A stretch of 64,000 bases of DNA from Orbaceae bacterium ESL0721 (GCA_029433365.1 JAQTHZ010000002.1:558001-622000), one strand, 5' to 3'. Positions 33,570 through 44,149 are shown, numbered from the stretch's first letter. Notes: generated by a model not told the origin, from the letters alone. Numbers and translations are program-made.

Positions 33570-35348
33570 TTAACTTCTATTTTTCTGAGCACTAACTTTC
33601 TTATGAGAACTAATTTGCTTCTGATCACTATGACCTTTAGTGAAAACTCTCATTTTCACCACTTTCCCAACTAAAATAGCCAAAAAGAGGAGTAAAACGA
33701 TAAAGTAGGGAGTATTGCCCCATCTTGCATAAGGGGTTAAACCGGTGAAAGGTGATAATGTTGCAGTTAAAACCGCGGTCTCAAATTGCGGTAATCTATC
33801 CGTAATCTCACCCTGCTCATTAATAATTGCGGTCACCCCACTATTGGTACTGCGAATTAATGGACGCCCAAATTCTAACGCCCGTGCTTGCGCCATCTGT
33901 AGATGTTGCAAAGGTCCAATAGTGTCACCAAACCATGCATCATTTGATACAGTCAGTAAAAAATCGGTATCAGGGGTAAAATTTTGCCAGATGAGTTGAG
34001 ACAGTATCACCTCATAACAGATGGCTGTCGTAAATTTAAAATTATGCATCACTAAAGGTGGCTGTTTACGGTTTCCACGACTCATCGATGACATTGGTAT
34101 ATCTAAAAGATTGGCAACTGGTTCTAATAGAGAGGCTAACGGGGTAAACTCCCCAAATGGGACTAAATGGTGCTTCTCATATCTATTTTGGGACATATAT
34201 TGATAAGGCGTCTCATCCCCTAACACAACTAAGCTGTTATAAACTTTCCCTTGGGTAAAATCGTTAGAATTAGGGCGGTAATCAAGTAGTCCTACTGCAA
34301 CAGTTGCATGGTTGGCATGTGCTTGCTCGTCAAGATGATGCAGGTAAGATTGTTGATTTAATTCAAAATCGGTAATAGCTGCTTCTGGCCAGATGATTAT
34401 ATCTTTATCCAAATTGGCATCAGTTAATCTCTGATAGGTAGTTAACGTATTTGCTAGCTGTAGATTGTTCCAACGTAAAGATTGTGCGATATTCCCCTGT
34501 ATTAATGCCACCGAGATTTTTGATTGGGTTGGCACTGTCCATTGATGATTGTTGAACAAAAATGGTGCAAAAAAGAGCAAAATTAATGCGATAAATGCAT
34601 TAATTTTGTGCTTAAACATTTTCTCCCTATTGTTAATGAACTTTAGGCAGATAAACTTAAGGCACATTAATTTATGGTAAAAGCAGTTATGATAAGAGGA
34701 GTTTGCGCTACCAGCTGATTGCGATCTCTCTGTTATAGTTGGATTTACGCCTCTTCTTACCACTATTCCAGATAGAATATAGACGATTAAACCAGAGACA
34801 ATAGTTGTAATAAGCGTAACGCCATCAATTCCCACAATTGGGAAGTAGCCACGTAGTGGACTATCAAGCTCACTATAACCAAGTTGTAACCATGAAAAAC
34901 CACTCAAAATATGACCACGCAAATACTCAGTTACTTGCCAAATAAGCGGAGCAGCAATCACTAACTGTATAAATGAGAAAGAGGGTGCATATTGATTTAG
35001 GGCACGTAAGATAAGACCAAACAGCATCGGGTAGAGTGATAAATAGAGAATCAATAACGCTAAAATGGAGAGTGCAACCAAAATAGGCAGATCACCATAT
35101 TGGCGAATACTGACATAGATCCAGTGAACGCCTGCGGCAAAATAACCGATACCCCAACATAATGTTATTAACATCGCTCTTTTATTAGTTTGGCCTGCAA
35201 TTAAAGCTAATAAACTACAATAGGAGATAAAAGCAGTCGGCCAGATATGAAAAGGCGCAAAACTAAAAACCGCAATCGCACCTAAACCAAAACTGAGTAA
35301 GAGGGTTAACCATAACTTGCTCATTAACCTACTCATCACTATATTCAT
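33570..35348 (-). CDS. lnt: Apolipoprotein N-acyltransferase Lnt
   Basis: Lnt adds the third acyl chain to outer-membrane lipoproteins. The N-terminal half has about six membrane segments; the C-terminal half is a nitrilase-fold domain with catalytic Glu in IIWPEAAI, Lys in EKHHLVPFGEF and Cys in TAICYEVI. At 592 residues it is some 80 longer than E. coli Lnt. The excess lies between the two halves (about residues 205-255) and includes the near-repeat CLKF-I-CLKF and a basic stretch. The annotated start overlaps corC by 20 bp; the ATG at 35336, overlapping corC by 8 bp, is an equally good start. Confidence 0.93.
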   Translation of the reverse strand: MNIVMSRLMSKLWLTLLLSFGLGAIAVFSFAPFHIWPTAFISYCSLLALIAGQTNKRAMLITLCWGIGYFAAGVHWIYVSIRQYGDLPILVALSILALLILYLSLYPMLFGLILRALNQYAPSFSFIQLVIAAPLIWQVTEYLRGHILSGFSWLQLGYSELDSPLRGYFPIVGIDGVTLITTIVSGLIVYILSGIVVRRGVNPTITERSQSAGSANSSYHNCFYHKLMCLKFICLKFINNREKMFKHKINAFIALILLFFAPFLFNNHQWTVPTQSKISVALIQGNIAQSLRWNNLQLANTLTTYQRLTDANLDKDIIIWPEAAITDFELNQQSYLHHLDEQAHANHATVAVGLLDYRPNSNDFTQGKVYNSLVVLGDETPYQYMSQNRYEKHHLVPFGEFTPLASLLEPVANLLDIPMSSMSRGNRKQPPLVMHNFKFTTAICYEVILSQLIWQNFTPDTDFLLTVSNDAWFGDTIGPLQHLQMAQARALEFGRPLIRSTNSGVTAIINEQGEITDRLPQFETAVLTATLSPFTGLTPYARWGNTPYFIVLLLFLAILVGKVVKMRVFTKGHSDQKQISSHKKVSAQKNRS

Positions 35349-36231
35349 TATCTGATATAGTTTGGGATTCTGTATTAGACGGCTCTAATACCGGTATTTT
35401 GGCTCCATCAGGAATTGTAACGTGTAGTTGGATGATTCGCCTACGATCAGCAACCGAGACCTTAAATTGATAATTATCGATGGTAATTGTGTCACCACGC
35501 ATCGGTAATCGTCCAAAATGTTGCATGACAACACCACCGATGGTATCCATCTCATCATCACTAAATTGAGTACCAAAAATTTCGTTAAAATCTTCGACTG
35601 GGGTTAATGCTTTAACTGAATAGACTTGCTGTGATAGGCGGCGAATATCGCGATCACCAACTTCATCATACTCATCGGCAATATCACCAACAATAAGCTC
35701 TAAAATATCCTCAATTGTCACCAGTCCCGAGACACAACCAAATTCATCTACGGTAATTGCCATATGGTAGCGTTGTAGCCTAAACTCTTTGAGCATATGG
35801 TCAACCCGTTTACTTTCAGGGATTGTGATAGTCGGACGTAAAATTTTTTTCAGTTCAAAAGGCTCTTGCCGCATGAAAATTAGCAGATCCTTAGCTAATA
35901 AAATCCCTTCAATATGATCCTTATCTTCACTAATAACCGGATAGCGAGAGTGGCCATGTTTTGCAATAACTGCGAGGCACTCATCGAGCGAATCATTATC
36001 GTTGATGGTGACCATCTGTGAGCGAGGAATCATAATATCGCGAATGCGCTGCTCTGCAATATCCATCACCCCTTCAATCATATCTAAGGTATCTGGATCG
36101 ATCAGTTTATTCTCTTGGGCTTCACGAATTGTCTGTAGGAGATCATCTTTATCTTGTGGTTCAGAATTGAAGAGTTGACTTAACCATAATAAAAAACCTT
36201 TTTTTGGTCTCCGGTGATTATCTTCGCTCAT
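35329..36231 (-). CDS. corC: CorC/YbeX, CBS-domain magnesium/cobalt efflux protein
   Basis: A 300-residue cytoplasmic protein with two CBS domains (about residues 65-190: RDIMIPRSQMVTI and LVTIEDILELIVGDIADEYDE) and a C-terminal CorC_HlyC domain (AEDFNE-like segment, then IGGVVMQHFGRLPMRGD). YbeX is linked to ribosome and magnesium homeostasis in E. coli. It sits between ybeY and lnt as usual, and its 3' end overlaps lnt. Confidence 0.95.
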   Translation of the reverse strand: MSEDNHRRPKKGFLLWLSQLFNSEPQDKDDLLQTIREAQENKLIDPDTLDMIEGVMDIAEQRIRDIMIPRSQMVTINDNDSLDECLAVIAKHGHSRYPVISEDKDHIEGILLAKDLLIFMRQEPFELKKILRPTITIPESKRVDHMLKEFRLQRYHMAITVDEFGCVSGLVTIEDILELIVGDIADEYDEVGDRDIRRLSQQVYSVKALTPVEDFNEIFGTQFSDDEMDTIGGVVMQHFGRLPMRGDTITIDNYQFKVSVADRRRIIQLHVTIPDGAKIPVLEPSNTESQTISDNEYSDE

Positions 36232-36302
36232 AGAAATTTCCCTTTATTGATAAAATTAGTTTGGATAGAAAAAGATTTTGCCTATTTTAATAAAACTATA
36301 TA

Positions 36303-36316
36303 AACCCTAAAACATT
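36303..36316 (+). repeat. AACCCTAAAACATT motif copy
   Basis: An exact copy of the dispersed 14-mer in the 187-bp gap between corC and ybeY. Confidence 0.85.
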
Positions 36317-36417
36317 GTATAAATATTAAAATATTTTAAAACAAAATATAGAAATAGCGTATTAAGAGTATAAAACATAACAAGGGTTATCAATACATCG
36401 ATAAAAATAACAGTAAT

Positions 36418-36894
36418 TTAATCAGTTAGCTGATAAGGATTATCAAACCCTAATTGCTGCATAATGTCAATTTCAATCTTCTCCATCTCTTCCGCCTCCT
36501 CATCGATAATATGATCATACCCAAGAAGATGGAGCGAACCATGTACTACCATATGCGCCCAGTGGGCAATAGAAGGCTTATGCTGCTCTAAAGCTTCCAT
36601 CTCTACCACCTGTTTACAGATGATTAGATCGCCAAGTAGAGGAACATCAATATCAATTGGTGATTCAAATGGGAAGGAGAGCACGTTCGTAGGCTTATCT
36701 TTGTTACGATAATCACTATTGAGTTGCTGAATCTCCGCCTCATCGACAATACGAATGGTCAACTCTGCACTATCAACAAATTGAGGCAATATCACATTTA
36801 GCCACTCTGTTATCGCTGTTTCACTAGGTAGATTATCGCTATTTTCACAGGCAATCTGTAAATCCAAAATAATGTTTGGTCTGCCACTATTCAT
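36418..36894 (-). CDS. ybeY: Endoribonuclease YbeY (rRNA maturation)
   Basis: YbeY is a zinc metalloenzyme for 16S rRNA 3' end maturation and ribosome quality control. The zinc motif H-x3-H-x5-H is in [13 protein letters not shown], and [13 protein letters not shown] is present. I place the start at the ATG at 36894 ([13 protein letters not shown]), which aligns with E. coli and has a GAAAGA just upstream. An in-frame ATG at 36930 would add 12 residues. ybeZ and miaB, which precede ybeY in E. coli, are absent here. Confidence 0.93.
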   Translation of the reverse strand: MNSGRPNIILDLQIACENSDNLPSETAITEWLNVILPQFVDSAELTIRIVDEAEIQQLNSDYRNKDKPTNVLSFPFESPIDIDVPLLGDLIICKQVVEMEALEQHKPSIAHWAHMVVHGSLHLLGYDHIIDEEAEEMEKIEIDIMQQLGFDNPYQLTD

Positions 36895-37030
36895 TCTTTC
36901 ATACTCATGTTTTTTAATTAAATCATGCAATTAACACACTTTAATATTATCAAACTGCTAATTTTTACATGGCTAGCATGCTATTTTAATCAACTATTTT
37001 AATAACTATTTTTGAAATTGCTATTTTTAT

Positions 37031-37501
37031 CTATTCACGATGATAAGGGTGATTGGTAGTTAAACTCCAAGCACGGTAAAGGCTTTCTGCGACAATTACA
37101 CGTACTAAAGGGTGAGGTAAGGTTAATGGAGAGAGAGACCAACTCTGTTCAGCCACCGCTTTGCAGGTTGGTGAAAGACCTTCAGGGCCTCCGATCAGTA
37201 AATTCACATCTCGCCCATCAGTTTTCCATAGCTCTAACTGTTTAGATAATTGACTCGTTGTATAAGGCTTACCTGGAATATCAAGTGAGACAATGCGGTT
37301 ACCTTTACCGCATGCAGCTAACATTAAGTTGCCCTCTTTATCTAAGATTCTGGGAATATCAGCATTTTTAGTCCGCTTTCCAGCTGGTATCTCAATCAGA
37401 TCAAAAGGCATATCTTTAGGGAATCTTGACTGATAATCGGTAAATGCAGTGGTTACCCAAGCAGGCATCTTGGTACCGACTGCAATCAATGTTATTTTCA
37501 T
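37031..37501 (-). CDS. rlmH: 23S rRNA (pseudouridine1915-N3)-methyltransferase RlmH
   Basis: A 156-residue SPOUT methyltransferase (E. coli 155) with [16 protein letters not shown], the trefoil-knot [10 protein letters not shown] and [24 protein letters not shown]. It acts on helix 69, the same rRNA site first modified by RluD, whose gene is also in this window. It follows rsfS on the same strand. Confidence 0.97.
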   Translation of the reverse strand: MKITLIAVGTKMPAWVTTAFTDYQSRFPKDMPFDLIEIPAGKRTKNADIPRILDKEGNLMLAACGKGNRIVSLDIPGKPYTTSQLSKQLELWKTDGRDVNLLIGGPEGLSPTCKAVAEQSWSLSPLTLPHPLVRVIVAESLYRAWSLTTNHPYHRE

Positions 37502-37506
37502 GCTAA

Positions 37507-37539
37507 TTTAACCCTGCTTTAACCTTAATTTAACCTTAA
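37507..37539. repeat. 11-bp tandem array, three units
   Basis: Units TTTAACCCTGC, TTTAACCTTAA and TTTAACCTTAA at 37507, 37518 and 37529 fill almost the whole rsfS-rlmH gap. Confidence 0.75.
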
Positions 37540-37543
37540 TTCA

Positions 37544-37858
37544 TTAACCCCAGAGCTTCTCTAACTCATACAGCGCACGGCTCTCTGATTGCATAACATG
37601 AACAATAATCGAATCTAGATCGACCACAATCCAATCTGCATCTTGCTCACCTTCACTTCCTAATACAAGATACCCCTGCTTTTTTGCCTCTTCAACAATA
37701 TGCTCTGCAATAGCGTTAACATGACGGTTGGATGTTCCGGTACAGATGACCATAAAATCAGTAATCGATGATTTACCCCGTACATCGATGGTCACTATAT
37801 CTTGACCTTTTAAATCATCAATTTTGTCAATAATAAAATCTTGTAAAACTTGCTGCAA
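37544..37858 (-). CDS. rsfS: Ribosomal silencing factor RsfS
   Basis: A 104-residue RsfS/Iojap protein that binds ribosomal protein L14 and blocks subunit joining in starvation. It has [40 protein letters not shown] and [29 protein letters not shown], the full family pattern. It is upstream of rlmH as in E. coli; nadD, the usual first gene, has been separated. Confidence 0.96.
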   Translation of the reverse strand: MQQVLQDFIIDKIDDLKGQDIVTIDVRGKSSITDFMVICTGTSNRHVNAIAEHIVEEAKKQGYLVLGSEGEQDADWIVVDLDSIIVHVMQSESRALYELEKLWG

Positions 37859-38320
37859 AATAATTTCTCTCTATAAAATAGGTTGATCAATAGTTATAAA
37901 GCGCTACCTACACAAACAATAGTAAATAATCTCACTCAAAATCACTATTTTAAATAAAAGCTAAAAATAGAAGATATAAAAAAGTCGTAATAAAAATCTA
38001 GTTTGGAACTAAGTAAAACAACAGTTTTTCGCTTTTAAATATCAATATTGATCATAGATAAAGTGGGGCAGTATAGCACAGTTTTTATACTTATTTGTTG
38101 ATACTTTTTGCTGATATTTTTTATTGATAATACTTTTTTTGAAAATATAACTGTGAATAAATTAAAAGCGCCAATTTTATTAGCGCTTTTAATATTAAAC
38201 TTTTGATTTTAAGTAAATAAGTCTATTTATAGTAGATCATTTATAATAATCTATTTTTAATAACGTAGAATATATGAGCATGAGAGATCAACTCTTTATT
38301 TTATAAATAGACTTGAACAG
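37859..38320. other. fis-rsfS intergenic region (462 bp)
   Basis: It separates fis from rsfS, both on the minus strand. It contains the terminator of the fis operon (38161-38193) and T-rich sequence with loosely repeated TTGATA-T(n) units near 38095-38150. The promoter of rsfS must lie in the left part. I see no other gene. Confidence 0.5.
38161..38193. terminator. Terminator of the dusB-fis operon
   Basis: ATTAAAAGCGC (38161-38171) and GCGCTTTTAAT (38183-38193) form a perfect 11-bp stem with T residues inside the 3' arm in both orientations. Confidence 0.75.
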
Positions 38321-38617
38321 TTAGCCCATACCATACTGTTTTAATTTCTTGCGTAACGTACCGCGATTGATACCTAACATATTGGCTGCTCTTGTCTGAT
38401 TACCACGCGTATATTGCATTACCATGTCAAGAAACGGTTGTTCTACTTCAGCAAGTACTAACTGATAAAGATCAGTCGGATCTTCGCCATTTAATTGCGA
38501 TAAGTAATTTTTCATAGCCTGTTTTACAGAGTCGCGCAAAGGTTTCTGGGTTATTTGATCTTGAGAGTTTACAGTTGTGAATTTAAGTGCTGCAGCTGTA
38601 ACGCGTTGTTCTGACAT
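38321..38617 (-). CDS. fis: DNA-binding protein Fis
   Basis: Fis is the 98-residue nucleoid protein that bends DNA and boosts rRNA transcription in rapid growth. The length is exactly that of E. coli Fis, and the C-terminal helix-turn-helix ([23 protein letters not shown]) is nearly identical. The N-terminal beta-arm differs ([19 protein letters not shown]). It lies 13 bp after dusB, the conserved dusB-fis operon. Confidence 0.97.
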   Translation of the reverse strand: MSEQRVTAAALKFTTVNSQDQITQKPLRDSVKQAMKNYLSQLNGEDPTDLYQLVLAEVEQPFLDMVMQYTRGNQTRAANMLGINRGTLRKKLKQYGMG

Positions 38618-38630
38618 AGTTTTTTAACTC

Positions 38631-39662
38631 TTATTGGTTGTTTCGAATTTGATTAAAAAATGCTTTTAGTGTTTGGATCTGATCACTTGTATTATCAAGT
38701 ACACTAAATAAGCGCCTAAATTGATCACTATTAACATATTGATTGGTATACCAATTAATATGCTTTCTAGCAATCCGCAATCCCTTATACTCTCCATAAA
38801 ACTGATAAAGAGCATCCAGGTGTTCCATCACAATTTGTTCAATTTCATCGACTGTTTTGGATCGCTTTGCAAATCCATGTTGTAGGTAAAAGGCAATTTC
38901 TTCAAATATCCAAGGGCGACCTTCTGCTGCGCGGGCGACCATTATACCATCGCAATTTGTATATTGAAAAACTTCTTTTGCCTTTTCAGGGCTATCAATA
39001 TCACCATTTGCAATAACCGGAATTGTGATTGCTTCCTTAACCTTTTTAATCGATTCATATTCAGCCTCCCCACGAAATAGGCATTCGCGAGTTCGCCCAT
39101 GAATCGTCACCGCCTTTATACCACACTCTTCTGCAATTTGCGCGATTTCCAGACAATTTTTATGGGTGCTATCCCATCCAGTACGAATCTTTAAGGTAAC
39201 TGGAATATCCACTGCTTTAACAACATGTAAAAGTATGTCTCTCACTAGATCTGGGTACTGCATTAAAGCAGATCCAGCCAGTTTTTTATTCACCTTTTTA
39301 GCAGGACAGCCCATATTAATATCGATTAACTCAGCCCCATGTTTGGCATTTAGTTCGGCAGCCTTAGCCATCTCGGACGGATCTGAACCAACAATCTGAA
39401 CCGCTCGCACACCAATATCAGCCGAAGATGAGATCCGTAGTGATGATTTTTCAGTATGCCAAACATCAGGGTTAGCCAAAAACATTTCAGCCACGGTCAT
39501 ACCAGCACCAAAACGGTGACAGAGATGACGAAATGGCAAGTCACTAATTCCTGCCATCGGCGCTGCAATTAAATTATTGCGTAAAGTTATATTTCCGATA
39601 GTAACAGTTTTTATAGTGCCAGTTTTTATTGAATCTGTTTTAAGGGTGGCTATGTTACGCAT
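38631..39662 (-). CDS. dusB: tRNA-dihydrouridine synthase DusB
   Basis: An FMN enzyme that reduces U17 in tRNA. The 343-residue protein has LIAAPMAGISDLPFRHLCHRFGAGM, QIVGSDPSEMAKAA, DINMGCPAKKVNKKLAGSALM (catalytic Cys nearby), KIRTGWD and IMVARAAEGRPWIFEEI. Its first ~20 residues (MRNIATLKTDSIKTGTIKTV) are a variable extension with the repeat K-T-x-x-I. It is the first gene of the dusB-fis unit, as in enterobacteria. Confidence 0.96.
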   Translation of the reverse strand: MRNIATLKTDSIKTGTIKTVTIGNITLRNNLIAAPMAGISDLPFRHLCHRFGAGMTVAEMFLANPDVWHTEKSSLRISSSADIGVRAVQIVGSDPSEMAKAAELNAKHGAELIDINMGCPAKKVNKKLAGSALMQYPDLVRDILLHVVKAVDIPVTLKIRTGWDSTHKNCLEIAQIAEECGIKAVTIHGRTRECLFRGEAEYESIKKVKEAITIPVIANGDIDSPEKAKEVFQYTNCDGIMVARAAEGRPWIFEEIAFYLQHGFAKRSKTVDEIEQIVMEHLDALYQFYGEYKGLRIARKHINWYTNQYVNSDQFRRLFSVLDNTSDQIQTLKAFFNQIRNNQ

Positions 39663-39764
39663 TTTTTTTTGACATTCAAAGGAAAAAGATAAAAAATTTA
39701 CAATTTTTAACCTTTTTTCGATTTTTTCTGTTTATTTATCGATAATTAAAATAGAAATTATCTA

Positions 39765-40637
39765 TTAATTTACATTCCGTTTACCGACTATACGGCACCA
39801 TTCATCCTGCTCAGCAGTTGGTTCTAAACAAAAATCTGCCTCATAAGCTGAGCTGACAGTTTCAGCTTGGCTACTTAAAATTCCCGACAACCCTAACATG
39901 CCATTTGGTTTTACTAATTGAATAATATCTGGTGCGAGCTCTTTTAACGGCCCAGCTAAAATATTGGCAACCACTACATCTGCAACCAGATTAGCAGGGC
40001 GATCATTTGCTAAATAGAGGGTTAACTTATCACTGACCTGATTACGCTCTGCATTATCCAAACTTGCCTGTAGTGCCTGCGGATCGATATCTATCCCGAT
40101 TGCCTCTTTTGCCCCTAACTTCAAGGCCGCAATGGCTAAAATGCCAGAACCACAACCATAATCAATAACAGTTTTACCTTTGAGATCTAAACTATCTAAC
40201 CAAGCTAAACAGAGCGCTGTAGTTGGGTGGGTACCGGTACCAAAGGCGAGACCGGGATCAAGCATAACATTTACCGCATTTGCATCAGGAATATCACACC
40301 AGCTTGGGCAGATCCAGAGCCGCTCACCAAACTGCATTGGGTGAAAATTATCCATCCATTCACGTTCCCAATCTTTATCTTCAAGTTGCTCAAACTTATA
40401 GTTATATTGATCTAGATTTAACAGATGTTTTAAGGCGTCGATATCGGTATCAGCCTCATAAAGCCCAACAACATCAGTCTGACCCCATAGGCGGGTCTCA
40501 CCAGGTAGTGGTTCAAAAATCGGTGTATCTTGACTATCTTGAAACGTGACAGATACCGCGCCAGATTCAATCAACTGATCACTGATCTGCTCAGCAATTT
40601 GATTGGTTGTACTAATCTTAAGTTGGATCCAAGGCAT
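39765..40637 (-). CDS. prmA: Ribosomal protein L11 methyltransferase PrmA
   Basis: A 290-residue SAM-dependent enzyme that trimethylates L11. It has the N-terminal L11-recognition domain ([20 protein letters not shown]) and the Rossmann fold with [31 protein letters not shown] (about residues 160-190), plus [12 protein letters not shown] before it. It follows panF by 9 bp, so it is probably in the yhdT-panF-prmA operon. Confidence 0.97.
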   Translation of the reverse strand: MPWIQLKISTTNQIAEQISDQLIESGAVSVTFQDSQDTPIFEPLPGETRLWGQTDVVGLYEADTDIDALKHLLNLDQYNYKFEQLEDKDWEREWMDNFHPMQFGERLWICPSWCDIPDANAVNVMLDPGLAFGTGTHPTTALCLAWLDSLDLKGKTVIDYGCGSGILAIAALKLGAKEAIGIDIDPQALQASLDNAERNQVSDKLTLYLANDRPANLVADVVVANILAGPLKELAPDIIQLVKPNGMLGLSGILSSQAETVSSAYEADFCLEPTAEQDEWCRIVGKRNVN

Positions 40638-40646
40638 AATTTCCCT

Positions 40647-42143
40647 CTAATTTATCACGTTAACAACTGACTGTTTACACCGATTACTGATACGACTTTT
40701 AGTATAGTTACCAATATGGTTACCAATATAGTTAGCAACGATAAAAACCACAAATCCTATTAATAATGATGGAATGATAGCGTGAAACTGACATAATTTA
40801 ATATTATATATAGCAAGTAACGTATAACTGATGGCACCAGCTAACATTGCGCTTAATGCACCGGTCGCGTTGGCATTTTTCCAATACAGACCAAGAACCA
40901 ATGGCCACAAAAATACCGCTTCAAGTCCACCAAAAGCCAGTAGATTGAGCCAGATAATCATATATGGTGGTTTCCATGCGGCAAAAATAAGCAGTGCGCC
41001 AAATAGGGTAGTGATAAATATTGAGAGTCGTGTCAATTTTTTATCATCATGTACCTTATTTGGTCGCATACTCACATAGAGATCTTTAATTATCACTGAG
41101 GAGACTTGTAACAGCTGGGCATTGATGGTTGACATAATTGCTGCAAGTGGCGCTGCCAAAAAAATACCTGCAGCGATAGGTGGTAACACTCGGATCATTA
41201 ATAGCGGAACAACCCCATCAGGACTTGAGAGATCATCTTGAATAATAGCGCGACCAAAAACCCCAGCAAGATGCATAGTAAACATAATTACTGTGATGAC
41301 GATAGTACCAATAATAATGCCGCGATGCACCGCTTTACTGTCTTTATAAGCCATGCAACGAACTGCGGTATGGGGTAATCCCACCACACCAAAACAGACT
41401 AAAACCCAAAAAGAGACCATAAATGGCAGATCCATAAAATTGTCTGGACCTTGCGGTGTTAAGAGTGCCGGATTAATCTCATGTAAACGCGTGACAATTG
41501 CCGGAATACCACCACCTACATAGATAGTTGCAACTAATAGTAAGATGGCACCAATGATCATCACTAACCCCTGGAAAGCATCATTTAAGATACCTGCTCT
41601 AAAGCCGCCAAAAGCGGTATAGATGACCGTACCAATACCAAAAATTAAGAGTCCAATCTCATAAGGGATCCCAACTGATACCTCTAATAGTCTAGCGCCA
41701 CCGACAAACTGCACTGTCATCGCTCCAATAAAGGCGACAACAATGGTTAGACTCGCTAACCAGACAATCAACCGACTTTTATACTGAGCATAGAGCATGT
41801 CACTAAGTGTTATTGCATTGTATTTACGCGCTAAAATGGCAAATTTTTTACCTAAAATACCGAGTGAAAGCAGTACCGTTGGTACCTGAATCATCGAGAG
41901 GAGAACCCAACCCAAACCATATTGATAAGCTGCCCCCGGTCCACCAATAAAAGAGCTTGCACTAATATAGGTGGCAACTAAGGTCATAGCGAGTAGGAAT
42001 CCACCCATGGTCCGATTACCGATAAAATAGTCGGTAAACTGCTCGGTTTTTTTTCGTTTCATGTAAGCGTAGATTGAGAGCGCAAACACTAAAAAAAGAT
42101 AAATAATAAGCGGTAATATAATATCTATACGGTATGTCTGCAT
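40647..42143 (-). CDS. panF: Sodium/pantothenate symporter PanF
   Basis: A 498-residue sodium/solute symporter with about 13 membrane segments. FTDYFIGNRTMGGFLLAMTL, YISASSFIGGPGAAYQYGLGWVLLSMIQVP and FGGFRAGILNDAFQGLVMIIGA match E. coli PanF. It imports pantothenate for coenzyme A. Its C-terminus carries a short repeat: A-N-Y-I-G-N-H-I-G-N-Y-T is written by a 12-bp tandem repeat in the DNA (40703-40738). yhdT lies 59 bp upstream. Confidence 0.95.
   Translation of the reverse strand: MQTYRIDIILPLIIYLFLVFALSIYAYMKRKKTEQFTDYFIGNRTMGGFLLAMTLVATYISASSFIGGPGAAYQYGLGWVLLSMIQVPTVLLSLGILGKKFAILARKYNAITLSDMLYAQYKSRLIVWLASLTIVVAFIGAMTVQFVGGARLLEVSVGIPYEIGLLIFGIGTVIYTAFGGFRAGILNDAFQGLVMIIGAILLLVATIYVGGGIPAIVTRLHEINPALLTPQGPDNFMDLPFMVSFWVLVCFGVVGLPHTAVRCMAYKDSKAVHRGIIIGTIVITVIMFTMHLAGVFGRAIIQDDLSSPDGVVPLLMIRVLPPIAAGIFLAAPLAAIMSTINAQLLQVSSVIIKDLYVSMRPNKVHDDKKLTRLSIFITTLFGALLIFAAWKPPYMIIWLNLLAFGGLEAVFLWPLVLGLYWKNANATGALSAMLAGAISYTLLAIYNIKLCQFHAIIPSLLIGFVVFIVANYIGNHIGNYTKSRISNRCKQSVVNVIN
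40703..40738 (-). repeat. 12-bp in-frame tandem repeat at the 3' end of panF
   Basis: TATAGTTACCAA, TATGGTTACCAA and TATAGTTAGCAA at 40703, 40715 and 40727 (plus-strand reading). Twelve is a multiple of three, so the panF frame is kept. Confidence 0.75.
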
Positions 42144-42202
42144 AATGATCCCATACTAATCAGTATTTATATAAAAATGATATTTGTTATTATCGTAACA
42201 GG

Positions 42203-42430
42203 TTAATCTAATGAGATTAATTTAAATTGGTATTTAACCACAACCCAACAGATTAAAATGAATCCAATTGGGGCGCAGATAGTGGATAGCTCAAACCAGA
42301 GTGGCAGTCCAAAAAATCCTGCACCACTCCCGACACAATAAGCGCCGATAAACCATGCAAAAAGATAAATAAAAGTTAATATTAATGAGAGTATCGCCTC
42401 TCTATTAGCCTGTTTATAACGTCTATCCAT
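42203..42430 (-). CDS. yhdT: YhdT-family small membrane protein
   Basis: A 75-residue protein with two membrane segments (about residues 13-33 and 44-66: ILSLILTFIYLFAWFIGAY and WFELSTICAPIGFILICWVVV). It resembles E. coli YhdT (DUF997) in sequence and location, directly upstream of panF. It is often described as a companion of the symporter, but its role is unknown. Confidence 0.9.
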   Translation of the reverse strand: MDRRYKQANREAILSLILTFIYLFAWFIGAYCVGSGAGFFGLPLWFELSTICAPIGFILICWVVVKYQFKLISLD

Positions 42431-42610
42431 TTCGATTTTTTATCTGTTAGATTCAAAAGGTGGCTAGAGTAAAAGAAACTCAAACATTTAGCAAGTATAT
42501 TGCAAAATGTGAAAGATAATATTTTATATATATCAATTTTCGCAATAACAAAAAACGGGTATAGTAGCGTAAATTTTGTACTCAATTGTCTATTATATGG
42601 AGAGTAATAC

Positions 42611-44089
42611 ATGTCAAACTATTTCAATACTTTAAATCTTCGCGAAAAACTGTCCCAACTTGGTAAATGCCGTTTTATGGAACGATCCGAATTTATAACG
42701 GGTGCTGACTACTTAAAAGGGAAAAAAATTGTCATCATCGGTTGCGGTGCGCAAGGGTTAAACCAAGGTCTCAATATGCGCGATTCAGGTTTAGATGTCG
42801 CTTATGCACTACGTAAAGAGGCGATTACAGAAAAACGTGCATCATGGCGCCGTGCGACCGAGAACGGTTTTAAAGTTGGCACTTATGAAGAGATGATCCC
42901 AACTGCTGATCTTGTTATAAACTTAACCCCTGATAAGCAGCACTCAGCAGTTGTACAAGCTGTGCAACCACTAATGAAAAAAGGGGCCGCACTTGGTTAC
43001 TCTCACGGTTTCAATATTGTTGAAGTAGGTGAAAAAATTCGCCCTGATATCACTGTTGTTATGTCAGCACCAAAATGCCCAGGAACCGAAGTACGTGAAG
43101 AGTATAAACGTGGATTTGGCGTCCCAACATTGATCGCCGTCCACCCAGAAAACGATCCACAAGGTGAAGGGTTAGCGATTGCAAAAGCGTGGGCTGCTGC
43201 AACCGGTGGTGATCGTGCAGGGGTACTGCAATCCTCATTTGTTGCTGAAGTAAAATCAGATTTAATGGGTGAGCAGACCATTTTATGTGGCATGTTACAG
43301 ACTGGATCACTCCTCTGTTTTGATAAATTAGTCGCCGATGGTGTCGATCCTGCTTACGCCTGTAAACTGATCCAATATGGTTGGGAGACAGTCACCGAAG
43401 CGTTAAAACAGGGCGGTATTACCTTAATGATGGATCGACTCTCTAATCCTGCTAAACTCCGCGCTAATGCATTAGCTAAAGAGCTGAAAGTGATTATGAA
43501 AGATCTCTACCGTAAACATATGGACGATATTATCTCTGGTGAATTCTCAAAAACCATGATGGAAGATTGGGCGAATGGTGATAAAAATCTCCTTAAATGG
43601 CGCAAAGAGACAGGCGAAACAGCGTTTGAAAAAGCGGCTGAATATAACGGTAAAATTGATGAACAGACCTATTTTGATCAAGGCGTATTAATGATTGCCA
43701 TGGTAAAAGCTGGGGTAGAACTTGCATTTGAGACCATGTTGGAATCTGGTATCCTTCCTGAATCTGCCTACTATGAATCACTGCATGAACTGCCACTTAT
43801 CGCCAATACTATTGCGCGCAAACGCCTTTATGAGATGAATGTCGTCATCTCTGATACGGCAGAATATGGTAACTACCTATTTGCTAATGTCGCAATTCCA
43901 CTTCTAAAAGAGAAGTTTATGTCAATGTTACAACCGGGCGATATTGGTAAAGCGATTCCTGAAGGTGCTGTTGATAATATTCTATTACGAGACGTTAATA
44001 ACGAAATCCGTCAACACCCAATTGAAGAGGTAGGGCGTAGATTACGTAGTTACATGACCGATATGAAAAAGATTCATGTAGCAAATTAA
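42611..44089 (+). CDS. ilvC: Ketol-acid reductoisomerase IlvC
   Basis: The second enzyme of valine and isoleucine synthesis, NADPH- and magnesium-dependent. The 492 residues (E. coli 491) mark the long class II form. The Rossmann motif is [13 protein letters not shown] near residue 47, with LRKEAI after it, and the helical domain has the metal-binding Glu/Asp residues ([24 protein letters not shown]-like). It works after IlvI/IlvH, whose genes are at the right end of the window. There is no adjacent ilvY. Confidence 0.98.
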   Translation: MSNYFNTLNLREKLSQLGKCRFMERSEFITGADYLKGKKIVIIGCGAQGLNQGLNMRDSGLDVAYALRKEAITEKRASWRRATENGFKVGTYEEMIPTADLVINLTPDKQHSAVVQAVQPLMKKGAALGYSHGFNIVEVGEKIRPDITVVMSAPKCPGTEVREEYKRGFGVPTLIAVHPENDPQGEGLAIAKAWAAATGGDRAGVLQSSFVAEVKSDLMGEQTILCGMLQTGSLLCFDKLVADGVDPAYACKLIQYGWETVTEALKQGGITLMMDRLSNPAKLRANALAKELKVIMKDLYRKHMDDIISGEFSKTMMEDWANGDKNLLKWRKETGETAFEKAAEYNGKIDEQTYFDQGVLMIAMVKAGVELAFETMLESGILPESAYYESLHELPLIANTIARKRLYEMNVVISDTAEYGNYLFANVAIPLLKEKFMSMLQPGDIGKAIPEGAVDNILLRDVNNEIRQHPIEEVGRRLRSYMTDMKKIHVAN

Positions 44090-44124
44090 TTTTTTATAGA
44101 TTCAACTCATCTATTCAGACTCTA

Positions 44125-44149
44125 AGAGTGCCAATTGGCGCTCTTTTTT
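44125..44149 (+). terminator. Rho-independent terminator after ilvC
   Basis: AGAGTGCC (44125-44132) and GGCGCTCT (44137-44144) form an 8-bp stem with one G-U pair and a tight AATT loop, followed by T residues. Confidence 0.9.
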
